Counted from the first letter of the stretch, positions 25,879 to 35,656 are shown. The stretch: 64,000 bases of DNA from Mesorhizobium sp. CA8 (GCF_020164955.1 NZ_JAIUHG010000020.1:60074-124073); one strand, 5' to 3'. Numbers and translations are program-made. The notes: generated by a model not told the origin, from the sequence alone.

Positions 25879-26093
25879 TGGATTGCTTCCAAAAATAATT
25901 CAATAACAACTATGAGGCACAGTAGAATGAGGGACTGTCGGTTGCGAGTCTTGTTTTGGAATCTATGCAATAAACGCGATCACGTTGCTGAGAGCATAAG
26001 AGCCCGTGCGCGTTTGTTACATCAGCAGGCTTACTTGGGTCGGGAGGGCGCCCTCAGGGGCGTCCTCGAGTGTCAGGAGTGTAGGTTAGCCGT

Positions 26094-26951
26094 TCAGGCG
26101 ATACCGAGCCGCTCATAGACGGGATCTATCAGCCAGCGCGCCATGGAGGAGAAGCGATCGTTCCCGTCCCGGTGAGAGTTCAGAACTTCGAGCGTTTCGG
26201 TGATTTCGGCCTCAATGTGTGCGACTTGGCCCACGTCCGCCCGGTCGAGGGCGGTGGCTTGTTTTTCTAGCTGTCGCAAAATGTATTGTATCCGCTTCAT
26301 GTACCTAGTCCTGTCGATCACGAGGCCGGAGCGGTTGAGGCCATAGACATCTATCGAGGTGCGAGCGCGGATGAAATTAAGGTCACTGATATTGTTGACC
26401 TTCGGAACAACAATGCATTTTCCGTCTCTAACGTCATACCGAAGATATTTGCCCGGGTCGTCGTTGCAAGGGTCGATGAGAAGGGGCGTTTCCCCCGCTT
26501 CGCTGCCTTCCTTAGTTCCCCGATGTGCCTCTTCAAGAAGAGGAAAGCGATCACCTTTGCCAGACTTCAAGACAGTATTGTCGAAAAGGATCTGGTTCGT
26601 CTCCCGGTTGCACAAAATGCAGGAGGGCACAAGATTGTCCCACTTGGCGGCGAGCCACCAATAGCCGGGTTTGATCTTTTGTACCCCGTTGTCGATGCGT
26701 CCTTTAGGTCGATAGTGTTCTACGTCCTGCGTTTGCGTCGCGTCGTAAAAACTCTCGCAATAAGCACATAGGCCCTTGAAGACATTGCTTAAGGCTTGTT
26801 TGACTGTTGGATCGGAATAAGCGCTGAACTTGAAGCCATCGGTCTTTTTCTCAACGCCGAAATGCTGGCGCGCGCGTTCGAGCTCGGTCTTTCCGTTTCT
26901 AACGCCCTCCAAGCCATCTGGAGCAGCCAAGGGTCTTTGGATCGCCCGCAT
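26094..26951 (-). CDS. HNH endonuclease (TIGR02646-like, PtuB type)
   Basis: A 285-residue HNH nuclease. Zinc ligands are C62-x2-C65 (LCAYCES) and C111-x2-C114 (SCILCNR). The catalytic His is H79 in DVEHYRPKG, with N106 in AAKWDNLVP. The C-terminal half is helical. Proteins of this type partner an ATPase in Septu (PtuAB) and retron Ec78-like defence systems. The gene starts three bases after the HNH-ATPase fusion gene, so the pair is co-translated. It is the last gene of the eight-gene minus-strand operon and its likely DNA- or RNA-cutting effector. Confidence 0.85.
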   Translation of the reverse strand: MRAIQRPLAAPDGLEGVRNGKTELERARQHFGVEKKTDGFKFSAYSDPTVKQALSNVFKGLCAYCESFYDATQTQDVEHYRPKGRIDNGVQKIKPGYWWLAAKWDNLVPSCILCNRETNQILFDNTVLKSGKGDRFPLLEEAHRGTKEGSEAGETPLLIDPCNDDPGKYLRYDVRDGKCIVVPKVNNISDLNFIRARTSIDVYGLNRSGLVIDRTRYMKRIQYILRQLEKQATALDRADVGQVAHIEAEITETLEVLNSHRDGNDRFSSMARWLIDPVYERLGIA

Positions 26952-26954
26952 TTG

Positions 26955-28988
26955 CTAACCTCTGATCCCAGCATTTGCTGCGAGGGCTCTTAGACGGGAG
27001 AGGGTCTTGGTTTTCAGGTCCTCCTTGGCAACAGGTTTGGTTTCTGAAATGGCCTCGTCGACCAGGGCAAGCATCAGGTTTTCGCGCCGATTGCGACCGA
27101 ACGCCTCCCGATCGCCAAGACGCGCCTTGAGCTCTGAAATGCGGGCGTCTCTTCTAGGCTCCGCCGGCAGCGAAAGCAGATGGTAGTATTCGTTATAAAG
27201 CGCTTCCGACGTCGGATCGACCGTGCTGCTCAAGCCGAAATGTCGCGAGACGAGAAGATCATCGACCTGCATTCCCTCGATCGGCGGCAGCTGGCCATTT
27301 GCAATGACCGTGCCGTTATCATCTCGCTCCATCAGCGCAACCTCGCCATTTTTCAGGCCTCGCAGCACCAAAGGATCGTGAGTGCTGGCGATGAACTGCA
27401 CCTGCGGCAATGCCGCTCGCAGGCTGTCCACAATTCGCATCTTCCATCGCGGATGCAGATGAGCGTCGATTTCGTCGATGATGACAATCGCCGTCGCACT
27501 TTGCAGGGTGTCCCAACGCTCGAACAGGAGTTGGATGATATCGAGGCATACCGCGACGATCGACTGGTAGCCGGCAGACATTTCGCTCAGGGACGCAGTG
27601 TGGTTATTGCTATGAAACTGCAGCCGCCCGTTTTTGTGCGAAAAGACGGCGCCTTGCTCGACCGGCAGGATCTCCTTTAGGACTCGAGCCAACACGTCGA
27701 ACTTCTCCGGTGTCAGTGTTCGCAGCCAGGCTCGGTGGAACGGCAGCCTTGCGACCGGTTTCACGATCGCAGAAATACGAGCGAAGCGGGGCAGAAAGCC
27801 GGGGCCCATTTCACGGGCCCGCTGATCGGGATAGCGGAGGGACCCGTAGGCAACGACAATAGCCGACGGGCGCGCCGTCCCTCTAAACGCAACTTCTCCT
27901 TTGTTGAAATGCAGTTCAACCGGGGTTGTGCTGTCCCAAAAACGTAAAGCTACCTCTCCGATCCTGGTGCCCGTTGACAGCACCTTGTTTGGCTTTGTGA
28001 GGCGCGAAGCCTCTTCAGCGCCTGCCAATGCCAGCGCAACAGCTTGCAGAAAGGTGCTCTTTCCCGAGGCGTTCTCACCGAGAAGCATCAACCAGGGGGC
28101 CTTTGTGCTGTTCGGATCGGGGAATGTAAGATCGACCTCTCGCAGCATTCGAAAATTACGGATCGATATCGATTGCAGCGGCCTGGCGCTCAGACGGAAT
28201 GCTTCTTCGTCAGCATCGATGATTGTTTCCGCGCTTCTGATTTCCTCAGGAACCGACATTGACAAAATTGGTGCATATTGATTTTGGGCCTTGGCAATCG
28301 CGGCGCGAGCCGCGGCAGCGAATGGCTTGTTCTGTTGCGTGAAGAGAATGAAGTGACGGTTCTGCCGAAATGCAGAAAGGGCTTCAGCATACCTGCTTCG
28401 CCGCTGCTCGCGAAGTGACGAGCGGTTGAGATTGAAGACCTTTATCGAGATTTCGCCTTTCTTCGTGATCGCCTTGACCGAACCGTTTTCTGTGAACTCT
28501 AGATGGTGTGCAGGGTCGTCAAGACAGGGGTCGAGAAGCAGCGCGCTCTCTTGGCTATGAATTGTCTCGATTGGCGCGAGCAGTGGTGCGCGTTCCCCCT
28601 CGGTGGGAAACAGTGAGCGCTTGGCACGGCTGCACCCGGAGCAGATTGGATAGAGGTTACGCCACTCGAATGACAGCCACCCATAGTGATCCAAGCTGCC
28701 CCGCCCCGTAAGGTCGCTCGCCCCTACCGGCGGCCGGAATCGATCGATATCAATTCGCTCAGCGACGTCGAACGACGTTTCGCAGTAGGCGCATTTGGCA
28801 TGAAACAATTCTGCGAGGGGCCCTTGAACCTGTTGCCGGCGATGCAGCCACTCTCTGGTGAGCTCCAATTTTGTCTGCCGGCGCTTGCTAAGATCAAGTG
28901 CATAGTGATTTTCAATCACGCGAGCCACGTGAGCCATGACATCGCCGTCGTCGGGCGCTTGAACACGATTGCGATCGATCCGGATCAT
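26955..28988 (-). CDS. HNH-like domain fused to AAA/ABC-type ATPase
   Basis: A 677-residue fusion. Residues 60-125 form an HNH-like zinc domain (C66-x2-C69, C116-x2-C119; WLSFEWRNLYPICSGC). The expected catalytic His is Arg83 in IDIDRFRPP, so this domain is probably not an active nuclease. Residues 272-560 are an SMC/OLD-like ATPase: SISIRNFRMLREVDLTF, Walker A GENASGKS (304-311), a signature-like LSEMSAGYQS (467-476), Walker B IVIIDEIDAHLHP (501-513) and the switch His in ASTHDP (H537). It resembles PtuA of Septu with an added HNH-like head. It directly precedes the intact HNH gene. Inferred role: NTP-dependent sensor or regulator of that nuclease. Confidence 0.82.
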   Translation of the reverse strand: MIRIDRNRVQAPDDGDVMAHVARVIENHYALDLSKRRQTKLELTREWLHRRQQVQGPLAELFHAKCAYCETSFDVAERIDIDRFRPPVGASDLTGRGSLDHYGWLSFEWRNLYPICSGCSRAKRSLFPTEGERAPLLAPIETIHSQESALLLDPCLDDPAHHLEFTENGSVKAITKKGEISIKVFNLNRSSLREQRRSRYAEALSAFRQNRHFILFTQQNKPFAAAARAAIAKAQNQYAPILSMSVPEEIRSAETIIDADEEAFRLSARPLQSISIRNFRMLREVDLTFPDPNSTKAPWLMLLGENASGKSTFLQAVALALAGAEEASRLTKPNKVLSTGTRIGEVALRFWDSTTPVELHFNKGEVAFRGTARPSAIVVAYGSLRYPDQRAREMGPGFLPRFARISAIVKPVARLPFHRAWLRTLTPEKFDVLARVLKEILPVEQGAVFSHKNGRLQFHSNNHTASLSEMSAGYQSIVAVCLDIIQLLFERWDTLQSATAIVIIDEIDAHLHPRWKMRIVDSLRAALPQVQFIASTHDPLVLRGLKNGEVALMERDDNGTVIANGQLPPIEGMQVDDLLVSRHFGLSSTVDPTSEALYNEYYHLLSLPAEPRRDARISELKARLGDREAFGRNRRENLMLALVDEAISETKPVAKEDLKTKTLSRLRALAANAGIRG

Positions 28989-28989
28989 C

Positions 28990-30501
28990 TCATTTGCCCT
29001 CCTTGAGGTTGAGGACCTCGCGTAGAATCTTGATATGATCGGCGGCCTTGTGTGGTTTGAGTTGCCAGTATTTCAAATGAGCGAAAAATGGCGGCCAGCC
29101 GGTGCCAACAGCTGTCTGCGCCAACGGCATGACTTGTATATCGCGGATTCCGTTGACGAATTTGCCGTCGAAATCGAGCCCGAACTGCGGCGCGAGCGGC
29201 CCTGAGATAATGTCTCCCCACAGGATTGCCTTGTGGGGAGAGTAGAGGTTTGTCCACCGCGTATATGCGAACAGCGCTGCGTGATGCGGCCATCTGAAGT
29301 GGAGCCCTTGCGTGTCGGGAGGCGCCCCGGACGGCTTGTATGTGAAGTGCCGAAGCTTCGTGGTTCCGTCGTATTCCAGGGTCGGTGGACAGGTCGGAAA
29401 AACGCGCTCAATTTTCTGCCGCTCGAGTTCATCGGCATCTCTTGCCAAAAGAAATTCGGCATGAGCTAGCGGCGAGCCCAGCGTGATGAAGTCACTCACA
29501 AGCCATGGGTTACCTTGTCCGTTCAATTCTTGCCGGCACCGGCCCTGTTGCCGCTGATAGAGATCAATGTCGAAACCGACAAAAGCGTCCGCAGCGCAGT
29601 CGGTCGGGAGGCCAGCGATGCTGCGCAGCATACGCTCAAGCGCTATCCGCTCGGGCTGCTCAACGGTATCTGACTTCTGCGGATCGATCGAACACCGCGT
29701 GTTGAGCCGTGCAAAGCAGTGGGTGAGAATGTCGTAGGCCACGATCGTTCCAAGCGAATGGGCGACAACGACAATACGATCGTACTCTGAGCCCGCAAAA
29801 TTTCCGTCACCGGTTCGGCCCATAAGCGTATCCAGCAACTCAACGCCCTTCTCGCGAATTTCCTGGCGGCGAGCCACGTTGAGCGGTTTGGCTTTTACAT
29901 ATCGAGCCACATCTCCGAAGTATTTCAAGAGCACCGTATTCACGAACGCGGCCACGAGCAGCGTGACCACGCCGACGGCCACTGGCACAATGATCGCTCC
30001 CCAAACGCTGGGTGTAGACGGCGGCGGCGTTAGACATTTTGCAAACATGCAACTCCGCAAGGTTGCGAGCGGGACAAGGCTCACTATCCCGGCCAAGGCG
30101 ACGCAGATGCTGATCACCCAGAGAAGAATCCAAGCTTGGCGCACTCCTTTCGGGACGCGCGAGGGTGCACGCCAGAGCAGGTCAACAATCCATGATTTAA
30201 TCTGCTCCCACGTTGTGCCATAGATCAAATGAGCCCAATAAAACTCAAAGAAATCCGTCGACCCGCGATCGTCGAGACGCTCGGTCGTTATCCGTCGCAA
30301 TTCATAGCTTCGATTGCGGCCATCGGGTTTGCTCCACACGCGATTCTTCGTACGCGGCGCTTCACCTGTCGTGCTGTCTGGGCGCTCTTTTCGTATAAGA
30401 TCCGGATCCTCAACCCAAACCGCATCGACAAAACCCCGCAGGGTTTCCATGGGTATCTGTTCGCCCATACCATGAATGATGACGACGGCTTGTTTCTTCA
30501 T
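28990..30501 (-). CDS. Membrane-anchored alpha/beta hydrolase (lipase-like)
   Basis: A 503-residue protein beginning MKKQAVVIIHGMGEQIPMET; the IIHGMG strand-loop is the oxyanion-hole region of alpha/beta hydrolases. Two membrane helices lie at about 122-148 and 167-192. The nucleophile elbow is AHSLGT (GxSxG-like, with Ala at the first position) in YDRIVVVAHSLGTIVAYD. DFITLGSPLAHAEF follows, with a candidate catalytic His in RWPHHAALF. Lipid cleavage is inferred. It ends one base before the HNH-ATPase start. In a defence-type operon a membrane lipase would be a plausible membrane-damaging effector. Confidence 0.72.
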   Translation of the reverse strand: MKKQAVVIIHGMGEQIPMETLRGFVDAVWVEDPDLIRKERPDSTTGEAPRTKNRVWSKPDGRNRSYELRRITTERLDDRGSTDFFEFYWAHLIYGTTWEQIKSWIVDLLWRAPSRVPKGVRQAWILLWVISICVALAGIVSLVPLATLRSCMFAKCLTPPPSTPSVWGAIIVPVAVGVVTLLVAAFVNTVLLKYFGDVARYVKAKPLNVARRQEIREKGVELLDTLMGRTGDGNFAGSEYDRIVVVAHSLGTIVAYDILTHCFARLNTRCSIDPQKSDTVEQPERIALERMLRSIAGLPTDCAADAFVGFDIDLYQRQQGRCRQELNGQGNPWLVSDFITLGSPLAHAEFLLARDADELERQKIERVFPTCPPTLEYDGTTKLRHFTYKPSGAPPDTQGLHFRWPHHAALFAYTRWTNLYSPHKAILWGDIISGPLAPQFGLDFDGKFVNGIRDIQVMPLAQTAVGTGWPPFFAHLKYWQLKPHKAADHIKILREVLNLKEGK

Positions 30502-30557
30502 TCCGGACCCATAAAGACGTACAGGTGGCTGGTGTTGACACTTCTAAGCGGCACTCT

Positions 30558-31655
30558 TCAGACGATGACCGTCGCGGCAGCTTTGCCGTCGCCATAGCAA
30601 GTGGAATATTTGAACGTCTTTTTGAGATCGTCCTTGTCCCAGGCTGCATTGACCTCGGACCGATAGTTGAAAACCAGGCGTTTCCCTTCGCTCGGAGCCA
30701 GAACAATGCGGGCGACGGCCGGGGAATTCGGATGGCCGTGGCCGGAGCCGTCCGTCGAAATCAACCAACAGGGCGATTGCAATTTATCGATCAGCTCGGA
30801 TGTATTGTTTTTAGCGCTGCCGTGATGGGCAACCTTGACTGCATCGAACGAGACGGGGGCCTCTTTGTGATAGCGTTCAACGGCGCTGGCCACGTCGTCC
30901 GGATGCGCATCGGCGGTAAACAACACGCGCTTAGACCCGGCCTCCAGGACGAAAACGATGCTAGCGCCGTTCGGCTTGGTGCGGTCCGCGATCTGTGGCA
31001 CTGCGGCCAGGCGACGGACATTCTCAACGGTCGGCACGATCCTTGGCTCGGCTGCGAGGACTTGATCGGCGGCGAGATTGCGGACGCATTTCTCCCATTC
31101 GGGATAGAAGTCGGCAAGCTTTTGCTTGGGCGGGCCGAGCAGGACGAGATCAAGGCCTTCCGTTAGGTTCAAACGCGGCAGATCGCCCTCAGGCGGCACC
31201 ATGATGGCCTCGCCGTTCAACCGCTTGTTCCAAGGGATGCCAAGGCATTTGACAACTTCATCGAATTGCAGCGCTTGGTCGACGCTAAGCGTGCCCGTAT
31301 CTTGAGGACGCCTGGCCGCCTGATCTTCGGGCGATAGCTGCCTCACAAACGCGTCGGTTGCGCGCTTGTGGTGTTCAGCGCCGTTGAACCAGACCTCGGC
31401 GATTGTGACCGAGCCAAGATGGGCCATGAAGGCCAGCAGACCGGCGATGTGGTCGGCATCGACGTGCGTCAGGATCATCAGGTCGATCGTCGGTTTGTTA
31501 GGGCGCGCGGGCAGCGTCGCCAGGAAGGCCGGCAGCACTTCCAGTCCGGTCTGCGGTCTGCCGCCGTCGATCAGCAGGCGAAACCCTGCCGCTTCGACGA
31601 AAAGGCAATCGCCGTCCTTGGCCGGAAGCATGGAGATCGAGACGGCATCACTCAT
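30558..31655 (-). CDS. Metallo-beta-lactamase-fold hydrolase (ComEC-like)
   Basis: A 365-residue MBL-fold protein. The metal site THVDADHIAG gives H64, D66, D68 and H69, the HxDxDH variant common in ComEC/Rec2-type MBL domains. FRLLIDGG (25-32) is the preceding strand. RVLFTADAHPDD and VAHHGSAKNNT supply the later metal ligands. There is no signal peptide or membrane helix, unlike ComEC itself. Such stand-alone enzymes are often nucleases or phosphodiesterases. It is spaced 11 bases from the upstream membrane-protein gene and 57 from the hydrolase gene. Confidence 0.8.
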   Translation of the reverse strand: MSDAVSISMLPAKDGDCLFVEAAGFRLLIDGGRPQTGLEVLPAFLATLPARPNKPTIDLMILTHVDADHIAGLLAFMAHLGSVTIAEVWFNGAEHHKRATDAFVRQLSPEDQAARRPQDTGTLSVDQALQFDEVVKCLGIPWNKRLNGEAIMVPPEGDLPRLNLTEGLDLVLLGPPKQKLADFYPEWEKCVRNLAADQVLAAEPRIVPTVENVRRLAAVPQIADRTKPNGASIVFVLEAGSKRVLFTADAHPDDVASAVERYHKEAPVSFDAVKVAHHGSAKNNTSELIDKLQSPCWLISTDGSGHGHPNSPAVARIVLAPSEGKRLVFNYRSEVNAAWDKDDLKKTFKYSTCYGDGKAAATVIV

Positions 31656-31665
31656 CGTAGGTCTC

Positions 31666-32769
31666 CTAGAATGCTGCTACAGGCGGTGGCGTTGCAGACG
31701 TTAAAAATGACATGACAAGCAGCAGCACGTTGAGCGCCAGCAAGAAAACAAGCAGCCGCGGGTCCAGCAGCCTGCTTTCGATGCGCTGGTCCTTAAGATT
31801 GGCGATGAAGCGCTGGAGTTCAGCAATACGTTCGCGCTGCTGACGAGATGCCTTGGCAGAAGGGTCTCGCCAGCTTTGGAGATCTTGCAAAGCCTGGCGG
31901 ACCATCTCGTCCCTGGCGCGTCGGCCCTCATGTCCTCCCGAAAGTAGGGCAACGCGCCGGCGAAAATTCCAGGCTGGCCGAACACCGGCGGCCACGAAGA
32001 GGCTAATCGAGACAATCCAAAGAATGAGGAACTGGGTGCGCCACACGCTCTCGTATTCCTGGCTATAGCCAAGTCCCCAGACAACCGACCAGCCGGCAAA
32101 CCAAAAGCAAAGTACGGAAAGTGCGATAACGGCGAAGACGTGGAGACTTTCAAGTCCATGCAAGGCTGTACGCGCCTGCGGTGTGGAAAGCCCCGCCAAG
32201 GCTATGCCGTTGCGGTCCATTGTACGCCAGAACTGCGCGTAGCCGACGAGCTGGCCCAACAGCGCACCGATCGGCAAGGCGATCAACGGTACACCAATAA
32301 GGAGCAGCAAGCCGATGAACGGGTTGTCGCTCAGCCCATTTGCAGTTGTCAGCAAAATGACGCCGACGAGCGAGATCGTGAAAATCGTCGCTGAAACTAA
32401 CTTTGAATACCGATCGATTGTTCTCTTGATGTCCCCTAAAAATGTTCGTTTGGCGCCGGGCTGACCCGCGGGCAATACAAAAGCAGCGCCATCATCGAAA
32501 TCCTTAACCGCAAGACCGAGCCGGTTGCCGAGGGCTACGGCTCGCCACCCGACGGCGATGATTGGCACGCCTGCGATGATGGGCATTATGTCGAAAGGAA
32601 ACTGACGCAGCGGCTGCAGGTAAGTCAGCACATCCATCGTGCTGTACCACACCAGGGCCCACACGAAAGCGGCGAAGATGTAGGACCATTTTTGCCTGCC
32701 GAAATGCGCCTCGATGCGATTTCGCCATTCTGCCAACTGTCCAATCAGAAGGTGGATTTGGTCAGCCAT
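31666..32769 (-). CDS. Polytopic membrane protein of unknown function
   Basis: A 367-residue protein starting at ATG 32769 (an in-frame start three codons earlier is possible), overlapping the MoxR gene by eight bases. Hydrophobic helices are evident at about 28-45, 58-75, 120-140, 148-175, 210-235, 250-270 and 342-362. A charged, coiled-coil-prone region lies before the last helix (ARDEMVRQALQDLQSWRDPS, then RQQRERIAELQRFIANLKDQ). No family recognised. Its position between an AAA+ ATPase and an MBL enzyme suggests an anchor or membrane effector of the same system. Confidence 0.7.
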   Translation of the reverse strand: MADQIHLLIGQLAEWRNRIEAHFGRQKWSYIFAAFVWALVWYSTMDVLTYLQPLRQFPFDIMPIIAGVPIIAVGWRAVALGNRLGLAVKDFDDGAAFVLPAGQPGAKRTFLGDIKRTIDRYSKLVSATIFTISLVGVILLTTANGLSDNPFIGLLLLIGVPLIALPIGALLGQLVGYAQFWRTMDRNGIALAGLSTPQARTALHGLESLHVFAVIALSVLCFWFAGWSVVWGLGYSQEYESVWRTQFLILWIVSISLFVAAGVRPAWNFRRRVALLSGGHEGRRARDEMVRQALQDLQSWRDPSAKASRQQRERIAELQRFIANLKDQRIESRLLDPRLLVFLLALNVLLLVMSFLTSATPPPVAAF

Positions 32770-33742
32770 TGGAGACAACAGCGAGATCTGCTGGCAGGAA
32801 CAGGCTGCCGATGCGCGGCAGTTTGGCGATTTCAGGCCCGCGCTTCTTCTTCAACACTTCGATTAGGTTTACGTCGGGATTGTCAGGATACTCACTTGCA
32901 AGGATTAGCCATTGCCAGAATTCAGCGACAGTCGGTTTGCGGGTGAACCTGCCTTCTAACTCGCTTAGGCCACTCCAGAATGCACCGCCTGCGGCCACCA
33001 GTTGATCGTCCTGGGGCCCAACCTGTGCCCCGCTGCGGTAAGCCTTGAGGCGCGCCGTCAGGATCTCCAGCACGGTTTCCGGCTTGATCTCGATATTGTG
33101 CGTGATGCAGCGACGCAGGAATGGGTCGGGCAACCGCCGTTCGGAATTCGATGTGATCACGATAATGGGGCGCTGCCGTGGCGGACCGATGGTTCTGCCG
33201 GTTTCGGCGATTGTGAACTTCATCTGGTCAAGTTCGAGCAGCAGATCGTTGGGAAAATCGCGGGGCGCTTTGTCGATCTCGTCGATCAACACCACGTGCG
33301 GGTTTGCGTCCTCTGCGCCGTTCCACCCAAACGCGATCCCGAGCGCGCGGGGGCTGATGAACGCGGATTTGTCGACAACGTCGTCCTGCTCGATCTGGCT
33401 TTTGCGGAACCAGGAAACTGCGTCGAAGTCATAACAGATGTCCCGAGCCCTGGAATCGGATCGAACCTGATATTCGTGGAAATGGTCCTCGCTCAGAAGT
33501 CCTAGTCGCGAGGCAAGCCAAAATGCGGCCAGCGTCTTGCCCGAGCCGGGTTCGCCGGTAAGAAGGAGTGGGCGGCCAAGGGTGAGGGCCACATCAGCCG
33601 CCGTCTTGAGTTCGGCCGAGGCGACATAGGTTCCGGCACGTGCCCTGTTGGTATCGAAGAAAAGGTTGACCCGTTTCTGCCGCTCTTTGAGGATCGCTTC
33701 GGTCCCGTCAGCCTGGCGATCAATTAGGCTAAATCCTTGCAT
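32762..33742 (-). CDS. MoxR-type AAA+ ATPase
   Basis: A 326-residue AAA+ ATPase of the MoxR group. Walker A is GEPGSGKT (63-70), Walker B VVLIDEIDKAP (150-160), sensor 1 IIVITSN, and an arginine-finger region RRLPDPFLRRCITHNIEI. The C-terminal lid is present. MoxR ATPases usually act as chaperones with vWA-domain partners, and in predicted ternary conflict systems they gate effector activation. Here it lies between the CHAT protease gene (13-base gap) and a membrane protein (overlap), consistent with that role. Confidence 0.88.
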   Translation of the reverse strand: MQGFSLIDRQADGTEAILKERQKRVNLFFDTNRARAGTYVASAELKTAADVALTLGRPLLLTGEPGSGKTLAAFWLASRLGLLSEDHFHEYQVRSDSRARDICYDFDAVSWFRKSQIEQDDVVDKSAFISPRALGIAFGWNGAEDANPHVVLIDEIDKAPRDFPNDLLLELDQMKFTIAETGRTIGPPRQRPIIVITSNSERRLPDPFLRRCITHNIEIKPETVLEILTARLKAYRSGAQVGPQDDQLVAAGGAFWSGLSELEGRFTRKPTVAEFWQWLILASEYPDNPDVNLIEVLKKKRGPEIAKLPRIGSLFLPADLAVVSNG

Positions 33743-33754
33743 GTCCGCATCCCC

Positions 33755-35656
33755 TTATTTTTTTAAGTCGGCTTTCCGTTCCAGCCTATCCAGCAACGCT
33801 TTGAAACTTCCTTCGGTCTCACGCGCCAACGCTTGACTTTGAGCTTCCAACTCCGCAATCGGGATATTGTAGAATCGCCGATAGCGACCAAGATGTTTCT
33901 TGATCTCCTCTGGCGGAACGGCGCCAAGATAGATGACTTCGTAGCCCTCCGGCGCCTCCAGCGCCTTGTTCACTTCTGCGTCAAAGCCGAAGGCCAAAGC
34001 AACCCGTGGCGCATTGGGCATGTCCTTCAAGTCGTCACTCAAATTTTTCCAGATGCGTATGTAAGCCTGCGCCAGCTTGACGTCAGATGCAGCTAGCTGG
34101 CCGTGCAAGACCGTTAGAACGCCCTTGCGGCCCGGTGACATATTGGCAATCAAGCGCCTGATGCGGCCGAGCGATGCGTCCTCTACCGGCGCACCGGTAT
34201 TGTTGCTTAGTCCCTTATAAATTGCGGTGCGCAGTTGGTTATCCAGTTCGTCCGAATTCTTAGGCCGGGCTCCAGCTTGCAATTCGACCTTCAGCACGAC
34301 GGGCTTGTAGCCTGGAAAGCGCTCGAGCATTACTTCCCGCACTCGCTCTTCGAAGATCACAGGCAACTGGTCGGGCGACCCGCTCCACAGCAAAACCGTT
34401 GGCGCTGAGAATTCTTCCGCTTGTGCGAAAGCATCTTTCAGCTTTGCCTCGACTTTGTTCAAGGCGTCGACGCGGTCGACGCGGATCGGGAAGTTGCCGA
34501 CAGCGTCGTCATCTTCCGCCACACGCTCGTCATTGCCGAGCGCAGTCCAGTCTGTGAACTGTGCTGCGACGACCGTGGACGCCCAGTGACCGCTCCGCAT
34601 CCAGTCGCTCGGGCAGTCGCGCAGCACCTCGCGCACGGCGACCGGAGGCGAAAACCGATCGACGATCACGGATTTCAAAGCTCTTTCAGCCAGAATGCGA
34701 CTTGCATCCATGCGGACCACCGTGCGCATGGCCACGACGCAGGACGCGGTTTCGGAAAACAAGCGCAGCGCGCTGTCCTGATTGGCGGCGGCACCCCGAC
34801 AGGCGTTGAACCAAACAAAAGGCGGATTGCCGGTCGCTTTCACGACCTGGGTGACGATGAAGGCGATCTCTTCGACGTCCTGCCAGTCCTCTTTGCCTTG
34901 GTCCTCGAACTGGAATCCGGTCCCTTGGCCGCCTGCCGTCGTGCCGTGTCCATAGAAGTAGACGATGTGCGGATCAAAGCGGTCGACCAGCATGGCGTCC
35001 CTGAATTCGGCAAAGCTACGCACGCATTTGATGTTATCGACGGCGTTGCTGGCCTGGTAGTGCGGGGTGATGACCTTCAGAAGCGCCTGACGGTGCATCG
35101 CTGCACCTGTGTTCTGGGATTCGTCGCTGTGAACAACCTCCGGCATCACAAGCAGGAGCCGTGGCGCCGATGGCTGCAGGATATTGTAGTTTCCCCGTCG
35201 TTGGCTGGGCACTGTCGAAGCGGCATCGATCGTGATGGCGACCGGCTCGCCGCGGTCGAGCGCGAGAAACATCGGTTTACCCATCGCGCCTTGCGTCAGC
35301 ATGGCCCAAGGCACCTTACAGATGAAGTCGATAAACTTGCTGTCGGCTGCTTCGTCGGCTTCGGGAACTATGTGAAGCCACGAGCCGAGATCGAAATTCA
35401 CGGTCTTGCCGAAGACGCTGCTCCATAGCGCCATGCCGATTTTGGTCTGTTCGGCGATACGCAAATCCCAAGTGCTGTTCGCCAGAAAATCGGTATCGAG
35501 CATATAGGTATCGAGCAACGCCTTGATATCGGCGAGGGACCTGTTATCCAGCTTCATGTCAGGTGACAGGCTCGTAGCCTGCCATTCCCCGCTGGCCGGA
35601 TGCTTGACTTGGATGCCTTCCTGGGCCTGCCTTATGCGGATCTCGGTGCGTCTCAT
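33755..35656 (-). CDS. CHAT-domain caspase-like protease
   Basis: A 633-residue protein with a caspase-HetF (CHAT) domain at about 165-345. The catalytic pair is His237 in HIVYFYGHGTTAGG and Cys286 in PPFVWFNACRGAAAN, each after a hydrophobic strand as in other CHAT proteases. The N-terminal ~160 residues and the C-terminal ~270 residues (LPVIFEERVREVMLERFPGY; GYEVIYLGAVPPEEIKKHL) are not recognised and may sense or bind partners. The start overlaps the preceding stop (ATGA at 35653-35656). CHAT proteases are known effectors or activators in bacterial immunity (for example Craspase and gasdermin activation). It is probably the proteolytic component of this operon. Confidence 0.85.
   Translation of the reverse strand: MRRTEIRIRQAQEGIQVKHPASGEWQATSLSPDMKLDNRSLADIKALLDTYMLDTDFLANSTWDLRIAEQTKIGMALWSSVFGKTVNFDLGSWLHIVPEADEAADSKFIDFICKVPWAMLTQGAMGKPMFLALDRGEPVAITIDAASTVPSQRRGNYNILQPSAPRLLLVMPEVVHSDESQNTGAAMHRQALLKVITPHYQASNAVDNIKCVRSFAEFRDAMLVDRFDPHIVYFYGHGTTAGGQGTGFQFEDQGKEDWQDVEEIAFIVTQVVKATGNPPFVWFNACRGAAANQDSALRLFSETASCVVAMRTVVRMDASRILAERALKSVIVDRFSPPVAVREVLRDCPSDWMRSGHWASTVVAAQFTDWTALGNDERVAEDDDAVGNFPIRVDRVDALNKVEAKLKDAFAQAEEFSAPTVLLWSGSPDQLPVIFEERVREVMLERFPGYKPVVLKVELQAGARPKNSDELDNQLRTAIYKGLSNNTGAPVEDASLGRIRRLIANMSPGRKGVLTVLHGQLAASDVKLAQAYIRIWKNLSDDLKDMPNAPRVALAFGFDAEVNKALEAPEGYEVIYLGAVPPEEIKKHLGRYRRFYNIPIAELEAQSQALARETEGSFKALLDRLERKADLKK

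Noticed and set aside
34421..35428. 335-codon plus-strand frame inside the CHAT gene
   Set aside because: Antisense shadow; the minus strand carries the CHAT His and Cys motifs.
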